Origin: Hominisplanchenecus_A murintestinalis
Lineage (GTDB): Bacteria; Bacillota; Clostridia; Lachnospirales; Lachnospiraceae
Length of the DNA stretch: 64,000 bases
NCBI RefSeq assembly: GCF_943193015.1
Contig: NZ_CALPCM010000012.1
Span: 14,920 to 78,919, forward strand
Direction of reading: 5' to 3'
Part shown: in pieces, positions 52,299 to 61,267 of the stretch
Position numbering within the stretch: the stretch's first letter is position 1
Layout: the number at the start of each line of letters is the position of its first letter
Translations under genes and position numbers: made by a program
The notes under the pieces: generated by a model
Databases searched by the model: none
What the model saw: only the letters and a program-made list of their open reading frames with translations
What the model was told of the DNA's origin: nothing

Positions 52299-54291
52299 AC
52301 GTCAGTCCTCCAGTTTTTTCAAATCCACGCTCCATATCAAACGCTTCTATGCCATTGCTGCCAGAAAGATAAAATGTCTGACCGATATAGAGCCCTCTTG
52401 TTCCATTTCCATATACTTCAAATTCTTCTTTATCCTTCAGCTCATACAGAAACTCATTGACAAATCCTTTTTCCCCATCATAAGAAAATACCAGATAGTT
52501 TTCCTCGCATTCAAATCCAAAAATATTTTTTTCCGGGTTAATCATAATCGCCTTATAATTGTAAATTCCCGGGCAATGGTAGTTATCTTTCAATACGTAT
52601 TTGTCAATTTCTTTCACATCCGACGGATCTGAAATATCAAACATAGATACCTTAATCCCTTTATATTCTCCCGTTTCGGGGTCCACTTCATTCCCAATTC
52701 CCAGTAATTTATTTTCGCCATAGAAATGTAGATATGCGGAAAACCCTGTGACTTTCAGTTCCCCTAATATCTTCGGCTCTTTCGGGCTGCTTAAATCCAC
52801 GGAAAACAAAGGATCTGTATCCCTAAACGTCACAAAATATCCAATATCACCCAAAAACCTTGCCGAGCGGATGCTTTCTCCCGGCGCCAGATTCTCGATT
52901 TTACCATAAACGTCAAGATTCTCATCCAGCACGTACAGGTTTGTCAGCTCTTCGTCATTGTTCCAATCCGTCGCCACTACCCGGAGATAGCCTTCATGCT
53001 CATTCATAGAAAAAGTATCATTTAGATATCCCCTGATATCTCCCGCCGCTGCCGGTTTGATTTTCCCATCCCGATAGCTGAATTTTAAAATCTGCGTGTA
53101 ATCCCTCCCATTTTCATAATGGGAGCTGATGCCGTAAATATTTTCCGTACTCACATAGAACCTGTCTGCCGCAGATACGATAGCCTTATGGTCTACCACC
53201 TTTTCCGGCTGCTTTACATCCACCGAAGCAATCACAAGATAACCTGCCTGGTCTGCGTATTCCGGCAAATAAATATCTTCCAGAGGCATTACCCCGCCTG
53301 ATACCCTCGGCATAATAGTGCTGCTTTCCTGCGTATCCTTGATGATTGGCGTATATTCTGTAAATACATACAGCATATCCCCATTCTTCCTGGAAGTTTT
53401 ATAGTATCCCTCCTGTTCTGTATAACCTGACAGTTTCGGCGTTTCCTTTTCATGAATATCATAGGTATAAACTCTGGTATAACTCTTCCTGTCTATAAAA
53501 TAGACGTCCTCCTCCTGCTCATCTATAGAAGCTTCATTCCCTGTGGCAATAAGGTTCAGCACATTGCCATCCAGGTACATTTCGTGTACTTCCTCATCTC
53601 TTTCAGGAAGGGAAATCTCGCTTATTTTTTCAAGGTTCTCCCCTTCCGCCTTTATAATGCGCACCGTACTGCCATACAGCGCATAAATATAGTTTCCGTC
53701 AGTTTTTACAATATCTCCTTCATCCACTCCAACTTCCTGAAGGTTCGTCTGCGAATAGTCCCCATTGTTGGCAGCTGTGCTCTCCATGCTGCTTTCCGCG
53801 TCCTCTGCGGGCGCGCTGTCCATTGGAACTGCTCCCTCTTCTTTCATCATATCTCCCGTCAGGGCTCCATAGCCCATATCCCGGCTCATTGCCTGGTTCA
53901 TATCTGCCAATGCAAGATACAGCTCCTCTTCGCTTGAAACATGCGGAATCACCCCGGCTCCATCTGCCGCTGCGTCTGTTTTCTCCGGCGCTCCTGTTTC
54001 CTTTACATATTCCTCCAAACCGGCTGCCTCTGTATATCCCGCCGCCTCTGTGGACCCCTCCATCTGCGGCCTGTCCTCCTGCTGCATTCCGATATGGTTA
54101 ATCTGCCACAGGGCCACCAGTGCAATCAGCGCTGCGGCTGCAGCCGCTCCCGCCCGGTATAAAGGAATTTTTCTTCTTTTCTGTTCTTTTTCTTTCAAGA
54201 TATCTTCCATAAATTCCGGTTTTAGGGATTCCGGTACGTCTATCGGTTCCGCCGATTTCTTAATCCGCTCTAACATCTTCTTTTCATCCAT
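52291..54291 (-). CDS. Beta-propeller membrane protein, probable anti-sigma factor
   Basis: A 666-residue single-pass protein. Residues 1-44 are a charged cytoplasmic stretch (IPVP-type ESLKPEFMEDIL motif, as seen in clostridial anti-sigma N-termini). Residues 45-64 form the membrane helix. The remainder is outside the cell, with an acidic linker followed by a C-terminal beta-propeller of the COG4880 type (repeated blades such as DIVKTDGNYIYALYGSTVRIIK, ISLPERDEEVHEMYLDGNVLNLIA, NEHEGYLRVVATDW, FLGDIGYFVTFRDTDPLFSVDLS). The gene starts 15 bp after the ECF sigma gene, with GGAGGAG 5 nt upstream of the ATG. By position and topology it is expected to hold the sigma factor at the membrane and release it on an outside signal; that role is inferred. 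Confidence 0.85.
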   Translation of the reverse strand: MDEKKMLERIKKSAEPIDVPESLKPEFMEDILKEKEQKRRKIPLYRAGAAAAAALIALVALWQINHIGMQQEDRPQMEGSTEAAGYTEAAGLEEYVKETGAPEKTDAAADGAGVIPHVSSEEELYLALADMNQAMSRDMGYGALTGDMMKEEGAVPMDSAPAEDAESSMESTAANNGDYSQTNLQEVGVDEGDIVKTDGNYIYALYGSTVRIIKAEGENLEKISEISLPERDEEVHEMYLDGNVLNLIATGNEASIDEQEEDVYFIDRKSYTRVYTYDIHEKETPKLSGYTEQEGYYKTSRKNGDMLYVFTEYTPIIKDTQESSTIMPRVSGGVMPLEDIYLPEYADQAGYLVIASVDVKQPEKVVDHKAIVSAADRFYVSTENIYGISSHYENGRDYTQILKFSYRDGKIKPAAAGDIRGYLNDTFSMNEHEGYLRVVATDWNNDEELTNLYVLDENLDVYGKIENLAPGESIRSARFLGDIGYFVTFRDTDPLFSVDLSSPKEPKILGELKVTGFSAYLHFYGENKLLGIGNEVDPETGEYKGIKVSMFDISDPSDVKEIDKYVLKDNYHCPGIYNYKAIMINPEKNIFGFECEENYLVFSYDGEKGFVNEFLYELKDKEEFEVYGNGTRGLYIGQTFYLSGSNGIEAFDMERGFEKTGGLTYE

Positions 54292-54306
54292 TGCTGCTCC
54301 TCCTCT

Positions 54307-54810
54307 CTATCTCTCCAGGCAAGCTTCCATCTTCTTTAAGGCGCGGCTCTGCTTCGAACGAACGGTATTACTGCTCATATGCAGCGCCTTTCCTATCTCC
54401 CTGCTCGTATATCCGCCAAAAATATTCATAGCCAAAATCATTCTCTCCTCATCAGACAGCTCTGCAAACGCCCGCCGCACATCCATATCCCTGCAGATAT
54501 CCCTGGAATCCTCAGCTAAATCGAGCGGCAATTCCACCGTCTTGTCCATATACTGACGCAGCCTGCGGCGGCACTTATTGGCAAGAATGCGAAAAATCCA
54601 CGCCGTAAAAGATTCTGCTCTCCGAAGCCCCCTGATGCCTTTCCATGCATCTGCTACCGTATCACTCACCACATCCTCCGCATCATGGATATTTTTCAGC
54701 GTATATAGTGCAAAACGATATAAATCCCGGTAAACTTCCTGATACAACAAGGAAAATGCCTCTACATTTCCTGCTTTTGCCTTCTGAACAAGCTCCAAAC
54801 CCTGTTCCAT
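54307..54810 (-). CDS. ECF-type RNA polymerase sigma-70 factor
   Basis: A 167-residue two-domain sigma factor. Region 2 includes LLYQEVYRDLYRFALYTLKNIHDAEDVVSDTVADAWKG and the -10-recognition stretch ESFTAWIFRILANKCRRRLR. Region 4 includes LSDEERMILAMNIFGGYTSREIGKALHMSSNTVRSKQSRALKKME. The size is typical of ECF factors. I place the start at 54810 because GGAGG lies about 7 nt upstream; an in-frame ATG at 54840 is poorly placed. It heads a three-gene operon with the beta-propeller protein and the 324-residue membrane protein. An ECF-like promoter upstream suggests it drives its own transcription. Confidence 0.92.
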   Translation of the reverse strand: MEQGLELVQKAKAGNVEAFSLLYQEVYRDLYRFALYTLKNIHDAEDVVSDTVADAWKGIRGLRRAESFTAWIFRILANKCRRRLRQYMDKTVELPLDLAEDSRDICRDMDVRRAFAELSDEERMILAMNIFGGYTSREIGKALHMSSNTVRSKQSRALKKMEACLER

Positions 54811-54860
54811 AGACCCACCTCCCGTTTCCTCTGCATGCATTCAAATCTGAAATCTCAGTT

Positions 54861-54896
54861 ATATATACAGTGTCCCATATTTCGTAAACTGTTGCA
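54861..54896 (-). promoter_or_regulatory. Candidate autoregulated ECF promoter
   Basis: On the minus strand TGCAACAGTTT (54886-54896) resembles the AAC-containing -35 of ECF promoters and is followed by TGTATATAT. It lies about 50 bp before the sigma gene start. The -10 of this ECF group is not known to me, so the assignment rests on the -35 and position. Confidence 0.45.
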
Positions 54897-54962
54897 AGCA
54901 TTTGAAAAAACACAATATATTACTATTACTAAATTATTATTAATCTTTTCTTGTGAGAATTT

Positions 54963-54987
54963 TTGTGATATTATAAAAATATCACAA
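54963..54987. promoter_or_regulatory. 25-bp operator-like palindrome before the secreted-protein gene
   Basis: TTGTGATAT (54963-54971) and ATATCACAA (54979-54987) are perfect inverted arms around TATAAAA, which itself looks like a -10 element for the plus-strand gene at 55044. A further TTGTGA lies just upstream (54951). The gap 54841-55043 contains only this and the sigma-gene promoter. Confidence 0.5.
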
Positions 54988-55043
54988 TCAAGGCGGAAAT
55001 TCTTTATAATTTCTATTTTTTTAACATTTAAGGAGGTTTTGTT

Positions 55044-58000
55044 ATGAAAAGAAAACTGTCACTATTTATCATCGGGATAATGCTGTCAGCCTTTATCCCC
55101 GCAAGCGCCCTGGCTGCCCAAACTCCGGCAACGGATGCGCCGCCCTCTGCAGCACTGGAAACCGCAGACAATACATCCGGCGTACACGTAACTTTTACAA
55201 CTCAAAAAACGTCCTATAATCCTTTCGATTTAAAGGAACTGAGCAGCGAATCTATTACTGTCACTTATGAAGATGGGGGAGAGTACGAACTGAATGGCTG
55301 GTACCCTGGAAGCGTATTTCTGGAAGGTCAGGAATGTTATGCACTATGCTTAAATGACGACTTATCATATGAATACGAAAAAGATTTCTTTATTATCTTT
55401 AAAGATGCGAACGGTTCACCCTCCCCCCCTTCTATTATACCCGTCCATTTAGGCAATTGCAGCCTTTCTCTGTACGAAGGAGAATTCATCTACGATGAAG
55501 AATTGGAAGAGCGCGTACCGTACATATATCCGCATACTTTCTTAGGTGAAAAAGAAATTTCCTTTGATTTGCCTGAAACTATCGAAACACTGGTTCCGAC
55601 TGACGAAAAAGAAGCTGTCTTTCCAAAAGAAAGTTCCAGCCACGTCTACTCTTTTACGCCCAATGCCGACACCGAAGGTGTCTATAATTTCTGTGCCTCC
55701 GGAAACCTTGACTGGAAAGAAAGCGCCCTGTTTAGCTATGATAGCGCTTCCGGACTTTTGATTCCTGAATGTACGGCGCAGATTCCCCCTTCAAATGACA
55801 GCTATGACCGGCCTCTTTTCATGGGAAGCACCTTTTCAGCAAATAAAACTTACTATTTCGTCCTTAATTATGAAAAGGATTTTTACGACGAACCCTCTGA
55901 AGATATTCCATACCGGGTTCACTTTAAAAAATCCCTGCCTGTAACAGATATCCAATTAGACACTCCTCCCATTTACACAAAAGTCCCCGCAACCTCACAT
56001 CCAGTGCAGTTCGCAGAAGGAATGGTTGTAAAATTAACCTATTCTGACGGTTCTTCTGAAAAAGTGGAAATGGGTACAGGATCAACCCCCGGAGGACTGG
56101 ATTCCTATGGAAATAAAGTTCTTCTGTCTATATATGACGAAACAGGCGAGACTCTTGAAAGAGAAGAAGACTGGGATTACTCTTTGGATGCAGGAAAATA
56201 CCTGCTCACGGCTGAGGTAAACAGCTGCCCCAAAAGGCTTTCTGTCCCAATAGAAGTCATCCCTTTAGAAGAAGCTGCCGCAGATCACAAATTTCCTGAA
56301 AATGGAAACAGCATTTCCATGCCCGCATTAAAAGACCTTGAATGCGGATGCGTACTTTTCACACCAAAAGCAGATGGTTCTTATATTTTTACATCCACCG
56401 GTATGCTTGATATATACAGGTGTTCTGTTTATGATATAGAAGAACAGCAGGAACTCGAAACTTCGTATAATTATGGCGAAAATTACTGCTTTCAGGCATC
56501 CCTGCAGGGCGGGAAGTCCTATGTACTGATGCTGTATCTGGAAGAAGGTGGTCCCGCTTTTACCCTTACCGCCGAACGGGCCAAATCCATTGATCCCGAC
56601 AGCCTCCGGTTGATTATAAAGAATAACAATCCCAACAGATTCACATCTGACTACGGATGGTATGAGGAGGATTTCGCTGTAGAATTTTCCTATACAGGCG
56701 AGACTGAAAAGATTCTCCTGAGAAGTTGGGAACGGGATATTTACAGTAATGGCTTTGATTTCTATGTCGAACACGAAGACGGCCCGATCCTGCTAAGTGA
56801 CTTTAGCTGGGAAAACGGTACCTATCAAATTTTTGCCGCCTTGGAAAACGATAGTTCTATCCGCTCTCAATCTGTAACGGTTACATTTGCTGAAACAATC
56901 CCGGACTACAATTCCCTTCCTGTTTTGAAGGAAAATACGGAAATAACGCTCAAAGATTTAGACGGTGAAAAGATGTATCTGTTTACTCCTGCATCCGATG
57001 GACATTATAAGCTGTCTTCCGATACATTCCTTATGTGGACTGTTTGCCAGGTAACAGATAATCGTCTGGATTATTTGGCAAACAGTCGTAGTAACGCTTC
57101 TGCCTTTTTGGAAAAAGGAAAGCGCTATATCATTTATGCTTCCTGCTCTGAAGGGACAGCCTCTACAAAGATTTTAAAAATGACCTCTCTGCGCGCAGGA
57201 CAGCCTTTGGAATTCTCTCTTGCCCGGAACGCAAGTGATGACTTTCTTGGCATTGAAGAAGATTTCCTGTTTGTACCGGAAGAAAGCGGGAATTACTACG
57301 TTCACATAGAATGCCTAAGCCAGACGGAAGATTATATTTGGATGGAAGTCAAAAATCAGGGCGACTGCCTGGATTATATCGAAGGCTGGAGAGATATATG
57401 GTCAGATCTTCATATGGACAAAGGAACTCCTTACCAGATTCAGTTCCATTCCGTATATCCTACTCCTGAGCGTTATCGGATAAGCATTATACACCGCTCA
57501 AAGGTTCCCCAGGTAACTGCTATGGAAGTCGTAAATAAGAAATCCACAGACGGGTATCTGGCAGGTTTCGGCGAGATATATGCCGAAGAATTTGTTGACG
57601 TAAAGCTCACTTATCAAAATGGCGGCAGCACAATCCTTCCCGCCGGAAAATACGATGCTTACGGAAACAGAACCAGCCTCTCCCTATCTGAATCTACTTG
57701 GGATGAACACGGCGTAACACAGGACTATAACCTTGAACTTTACACCTCTTTTCTGCCTGACGGCGAAAACGAACCTGGCGATGAAGACGGGTCTTATGAA
57801 ACACCTTCTATGTCGATACCTGTACAGCTTCAGTTTAGTTCAGATATTTCTTCCCTAAAAGAAATAGAAGAGGGACGTTCTCTGTGCAAAACCAGCGACA
57901 AAAACGTAGAATACTACCTGTTTCGGCCAAAAACTGACGGAACCTATTCCTTTGACACCGATAACGGATATATTCGATCCGGAGAATTAAATGATTCGGA

Positions 58001-59348
58001 GATAGATCTGTTCTATAGTTATGGTTATAATAACCTTAAGACAGGACACACCTACATTATAGAAGCAAACCGGAAATTATATGGCAAAACGTCCCAAGCC
58101 TATGATATGCAGGCCTCAGAATACTATCTGGATGTTACACGTCACAAAAATGTAACGAAACTGGAGCTCTTAAATCCTCCAAACCCATTTGTATCTCCTT
58201 ATCAGAACCCGGGAGCAGGCGCTAGGATAAAAGCCGTCTACGAAGACGGAACAGAAGCAATCATAACCTGTCAATCCGAAAAAGACCCCTTTGGAAACTA
58301 TCTAAGTTATACATATCAGGTAATTTCCAATGAAAAAGCGCGTGTGCGTATCTCTCTTGGTGGGAAATATACATTTTGTGAAGTTTCCAGGCTTCCCGTC
58401 AGTTCGCTGCCAAAGCTTACTCTCGGAAAAGCTTCGGAACTCACAACTACAGCACTAGGTGAAAAATACGGTTTCGGCACAGGGACTGTCGCCTTATTTG
58501 TTCCTCAGAAAAACGGCATTTACAAATTTGATGCAGCCTATACCGGAAAGCAAAAAGAAAAACCTTCAATATTTATTTACGACGCAGAAACAGAAAGCCT
58601 TGTCGAAAACTGGGAAACGCTGCTGGCCGGACATACTTATGTCATCTGTGCAAGCTGTTCTGAATGGTCCATCGAACAAAGCGTGCAAATGTCCGTATCT
58701 GAGCGTTCTTCCGAAACTGTAAATCCCTGCGCTTCAGGACATACCTGGAACAGCGGAACTGTCACAAAACATCCCACCGCTCTCGCTGCAGGAATCCGTA
58801 CCTTCCGCTGTTCTGCCTGCGGCGCCCAGAAAACAGAAACAATCGCCAAGCTGACGCCTACCCTGTCCGTCAACGCAAAGAAACTGCCTTTGAAAATCAG
58901 GCAGTCCACAAGCAAACTAAAAGTAAGCAACCTGGCCGCCGGCGATTACGTCGTATCCTACGCCTCCAGCAATCCTAAAATCGCAAAGGTAAGCAAGTCA
59001 GGAAAAATTACCGCAGGAAAGAAAGCCGGGAAAGCAATTATCACAATTACCCTTGCCAGCGGAAAGAAAGAAAAGATAACTGTCCAGGTACAGAAAAAAG
59101 CAGTAAAAACACAGAAGATTTCAGGGCTTAACAAAAAGCTTTCCCTGAAAAAAGGAAAAAAAGCCGCCCTGAAACCAGTGATTACCCCGATTACATCTCT
59201 CGAAAAAGTGACCTACCGGACTTCCAACAAAAAGGTAGCCACGGTAAATAAAAAAGGAGTTATCCAGGCGAAAAAGCCCGGAAAAGCAAAGATTACCGTA
59301 AAATCAGGCAAAAAGAAATTCACTGTGACCCTCACGGTAAAGAAGTAA
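55044..59348 (+). CDS. Large secreted protein of alternating Ig-like and PPC-like modules
   Basis: A 1,434-residue exported protein. Residues 1-25 are a signal peptide (KRKLSLFIIGIMLSAFIPASALAA). The body alternates two kinds of beta module. About five Ig-like units have the pattern L-x-Y-x-DG followed by DxYGNxLxL (LTYSDGSSEKVEMG, LTYQNGGSTILPAG, AVYEDGTEAIITCQ). About six units resemble bacterial pre-peptidase C-terminal domains, with the pattern YLFTPxxDGxYxF (YSFTPNADTEGVYNF, VLFTPKADGSYIF, YLFRPKTDGTYSF). Near residue 1230 is a Cys-His motif (CASGHTW...CSACGAQ), followed by two lysine-rich BIG2-like domains to the end. There is no sortase signal; the basic C-terminus could bind the wall. 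The ligand is unknown. AAGGAGG 7 nt upstream supports the start. It is divergent from the sigma-factor operon. Confidence 0.88.
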   Translation: MKRKLSLFIIGIMLSAFIPASALAAQTPATDAPPSAALETADNTSGVHVTFTTQKTSYNPFDLKELSSESITVTYEDGGEYELNGWYPGSVFLEGQECYALCLNDDLSYEYEKDFFIIFKDANGSPSPPSIIPVHLGNCSLSLYEGEFIYDEELEERVPYIYPHTFLGEKEISFDLPETIETLVPTDEKEAVFPKESSSHVYSFTPNADTEGVYNFCASGNLDWKESALFSYDSASGLLIPECTAQIPPSNDSYDRPLFMGSTFSANKTYYFVLNYEKDFYDEPSEDIPYRVHFKKSLPVTDIQLDTPPIYTKVPATSHPVQFAEGMVVKLTYSDGSSEKVEMGTGSTPGGLDSYGNKVLLSIYDETGETLEREEDWDYSLDAGKYLLTAEVNSCPKRLSVPIEVIPLEEAAADHKFPENGNSISMPALKDLECGCVLFTPKADGSYIFTSTGMLDIYRCSVYDIEEQQELETSYNYGENYCFQASLQGGKSYVLMLYLEEGGPAFTLTAERAKSIDPDSLRLIIKNNNPNRFTSDYGWYEEDFAVEFSYTGETEKILLRSWERDIYSNGFDFYVEHEDGPILLSDFSWENGTYQIFAALENDSSIRSQSVTVTFAETIPDYNSLPVLKENTEITLKDLDGEKMYLFTPASDGHYKLSSDTFLMWTVCQVTDNRLDYLANSRSNASAFLEKGKRYIIYASCSEGTASTKILKMTSLRAGQPLEFSLARNASDDFLGIEEDFLFVPEESGNYYVHIECLSQTEDYIWMEVKNQGDCLDYIEGWRDIWSDLHMDKGTPYQIQFHSVYPTPERYRISIIHRSKVPQVTAMEVVNKKSTDGYLAGFGEIYAEEFVDVKLTYQNGGSTILPAGKYDAYGNRTSLSLSESTWDEHGVTQDYNLELYTSFLPDGENEPGDEDGSYETPSMSIPVQLQFSSDISSLKEIEEGRSLCKTSDKNVEYYLFRPKTDGTYSFDTDNGYIRSGELNDSEIDLFYSYGYNNLKTGHTYIIEANRKLYGKTSQAYDMQASEYYLDVTRHKNVTKLELLNPPNPFVSPYQNPGAGARIKAVYEDGTEAIITCQSEKDPFGNYLSYTYQVISNEKARVRISLGGKYTFCEVSRLPVSSLPKLTLGKASELTTTALGEKYGFGTGTVALFVPQKNGIYKFDAAYTGKQKEKPSIFIYDAETESLVENWETLLAGHTYVICASCSEWSIEQSVQMSVSERSSETVNPCASGHTWNSGTVTKHPTALAAGIRTFRCSACGAQKTETIAKLTPTLSVNAKKLPLKIRQSTSKLKVSNLAAGDYVVSYASSNPKIAKVSKSGKITAGKKAGKAIITITLASGKKEKITVQVQKKAVKTQKISGLNKKLSLKKGKKAALKPVITPITSLEKVTYRTSNKKVATVNKKGVIQAKKPGKAKITVKSGKKKFTVTLTVKK

Positions 59349-59390
59349 GCACAATCTCACCGCTGTCTATTTAAGCACGGTTAAAATTCA

Positions 59391-59457
59391 GGGGATGTCG
59401 GAACATGATACCATTTGCCCAATATATCACAGGCAAGCTACATGCTCCGGCATCCCC
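59391..59457. terminator. Large hairpin between convergent genes
   Basis: GGGGATG-x-CGGA-x-CATG (59391-59407) pairs with 59441-59457 with one G-U and one mismatch; an inner TTGCC/GGCAA stem lies in the loop. On the plus strand it is followed by TGTCTCTTTT. It probably ends transcription of the secreted-protein gene and perhaps of the convergent ATPase gene. Confidence 0.6.
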
Positions 59458-59465
59458 TGTCTCTT

Positions 59466-61178
59466 TTAATATCTGTTAAAACATGCGAAAATCTCCTGCA
59501 CCCTCGGCATCGCAAGCCCGGAAGGCACATTCCCTCCGTCACATATGCCAGACAGACCTTTTGCTTTTAAAATGCGCTCCAAGGCTTTCACTACGCTTCC
59601 CACATCATTTTTCCCCTCGCCGTAATGCTCCTTCGCATAGCGCAGCAGATATGCAAGGCTCTGTGTCTGCTCTTCATCCACCAGTTGTTCCACATAGCGC
59701 AGATCCAGATTTTCTTTTCCGATAGAAAATGCCGTCTTTCCCATCCGCTTAATTTTCAGCCTTTCTTTCACATAACCGTCTCCCCGGTAAGTCTTCCGCT
59801 TCTGGACAGAACCGGATAAATCTATCACCCTCTTGCCCGACGGCAGATGGAAATCCGGCGCGCTCACTGCCGGAGCAGGATAATTCTCAAGAATTTTCTT
59901 CGTTTCATCCGTAATATCTACCGCCTGATAAGAGTCCATCTGGATAATTTTATCTGCAATATAGAAATAAGACCCGCAGCTTCCCACTACCAGAATCGTA
60001 GAAATCCCCGCCTGTGTGTATAAATCCGACGCCCTCTCCAAAAACGGGGTGATTGGTTCCTTCTCTCTGGCAACGACCCTCTGCATCAGCTCATCCCTCA
60101 CCATAAAGTTCGTAGCAGAGGTATCCTCGTCAATCAACAGCAGTTTACTTCCCGCTTCCAGCCCTTCCACGATATTTGCCGCCTGCGAGGTACTTCCACT
60201 GGCGTCCAGAGTGCAGAAGCACTTCGTATCCTTTCCATTCGGAAGATGATTGATAAACAGGGAAATATCCGTATTCGTTATTTTTCTGCCATCCTCCGCC
60301 CGGAGCTTCAGTGCAGTCTCCTCCGTAATCACATACTCCCTTCCGTCCCCGGCGATATGATTATACACGCCTCTCTCCAAAGCCTTCAAAAGCGTTGATT
60401 TTCCGTGATATCCGCCGCCTGCAATTAGCGTAATGCCCTTTTTAATTCCCATTCCCCGCAGCGCGCCCTTGTGTGGAAGCTCAAGTATCACAGCCATCGT
60501 TTCAGGCGCTTTAAAAGGCACGCCGCCTTTCAGCGGCCTGTCAGACACGCCGCTCTCGCGGGGGAGTACAGAACCATCCGCAAGAAACGCCACCATATCC
60601 CGTCTTTTCAGCTCCTCCCGGATATACTGCTGGTCTTCCGCCAAAAAAATCACTTTTTCCAGTTCCTGCTTCGGCGTCTTTCCATAGTATAGGCTCTGTT
60701 CCACGCACACTGGAATAAAGTCAAATAAAATTTTTTCCAGCTCCGTAGCGTTTATCGTACGTCCATTCGCCGGAAATCCTACCTCAAAGCGCACGATAAC
60801 TCCATCCGATGCAATCTCACATGCCGTCCGCTCCAGAACCTCCTGTCCACAGCGGCTTACCGTAATGATACCGCTCTTCCCCGATCCCTTTGCCTGAAAG
60901 CAGAATTTATCCGCCTGTCTGTGAAAACGCCTGATTAAGTAATCCTCCAGCGCCGTCTGGTTCCATTTCGTCCCATAGTATTCTGCCGGAAACCCCGCGA
61001 TTTTATGGTTTACCTTCACACTCAGCCTTGATGGCGCTGCAAACGGGTCTCCCTGCACATGCTCAATATTCAAAATATACTTTCCAAATGTATAGCTCCC
61101 TGCCAGAGACTTATAGGCAGGATAACTTTTACGGTTAATTGCCCGCAGGCTGAACCGCAAATCTTCCGATGTTTTCAT
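59466..61178 (-). CDS. Predicted ABC-class ATPase (PF09818-type)
   Basis: A 570-residue soluble protein of the single-domain ABC-ATPase family of unknown function. The ATP site shows Walker A GGGYHGKSTLL (about residue 255), Walker B KLLLIDEDTSATNFM and the segment ILVVGSCGSYFYIADKIIQMD. The N-terminal part (YKSLAGSYTFGKYILNIEHVQGDPFAAPSRLSV) and the C-terminal VSAPDFHLPSGKRVIDLSGSVQKRKT...FSIGKENLDLRYVEQLVDE are family blocks. There are no membrane segments and no transport partner. I start at 61178 (MKTSEDLRFS), with GAGGAGG 6 nt upstream; an upstream in-frame ATG at 61211 lacks a site. It is downstream of the spore-cortex-type hydrolase on the same strand, 89 bp away; no functional link is evident. 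Confidence 0.88.
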   Translation of the reverse strand: MKTSEDLRFSLRAINRKSYPAYKSLAGSYTFGKYILNIEHVQGDPFAAPSRLSVKVNHKIAGFPAEYYGTKWNQTALEDYLIRRFHRQADKFCFQAKGSGKSGIITVSRCGQEVLERTACEIASDGVIVRFEVGFPANGRTINATELEKILFDFIPVCVEQSLYYGKTPKQELEKVIFLAEDQQYIREELKRRDMVAFLADGSVLPRESGVSDRPLKGGVPFKAPETMAVILELPHKGALRGMGIKKGITLIAGGGYHGKSTLLKALERGVYNHIAGDGREYVITEETALKLRAEDGRKITNTDISLFINHLPNGKDTKCFCTLDASGSTSQAANIVEGLEAGSKLLLIDEDTSATNFMVRDELMQRVVAREKEPITPFLERASDLYTQAGISTILVVGSCGSYFYIADKIIQMDSYQAVDITDETKKILENYPAPAVSAPDFHLPSGKRVIDLSGSVQKRKTYRGDGYVKERLKIKRMGKTAFSIGKENLDLRYVEQLVDEEQTQSLAYLLRYAKEHYGEGKNDVGSVVKALERILKAKGLSGICDGGNVPSGLAMPRVQEIFACFNRY

Positions 61179-61267
61179 AAAGTACCTCCTCAATCGCTTG
61201 TCCTTTTGCATATCGATTATACCTTATTTTATCAGTTTCTTCCACCCCCAATGCATTCGAAGATAGA

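Noticed and set aside
54951..54987. Rex or CRP binding site in the divergent region
   Set aside because: The inverted TTGTGA/TCACAA halves are 13 bp apart, not the 6 bp of either standard site; kept only as an unassigned palindrome.
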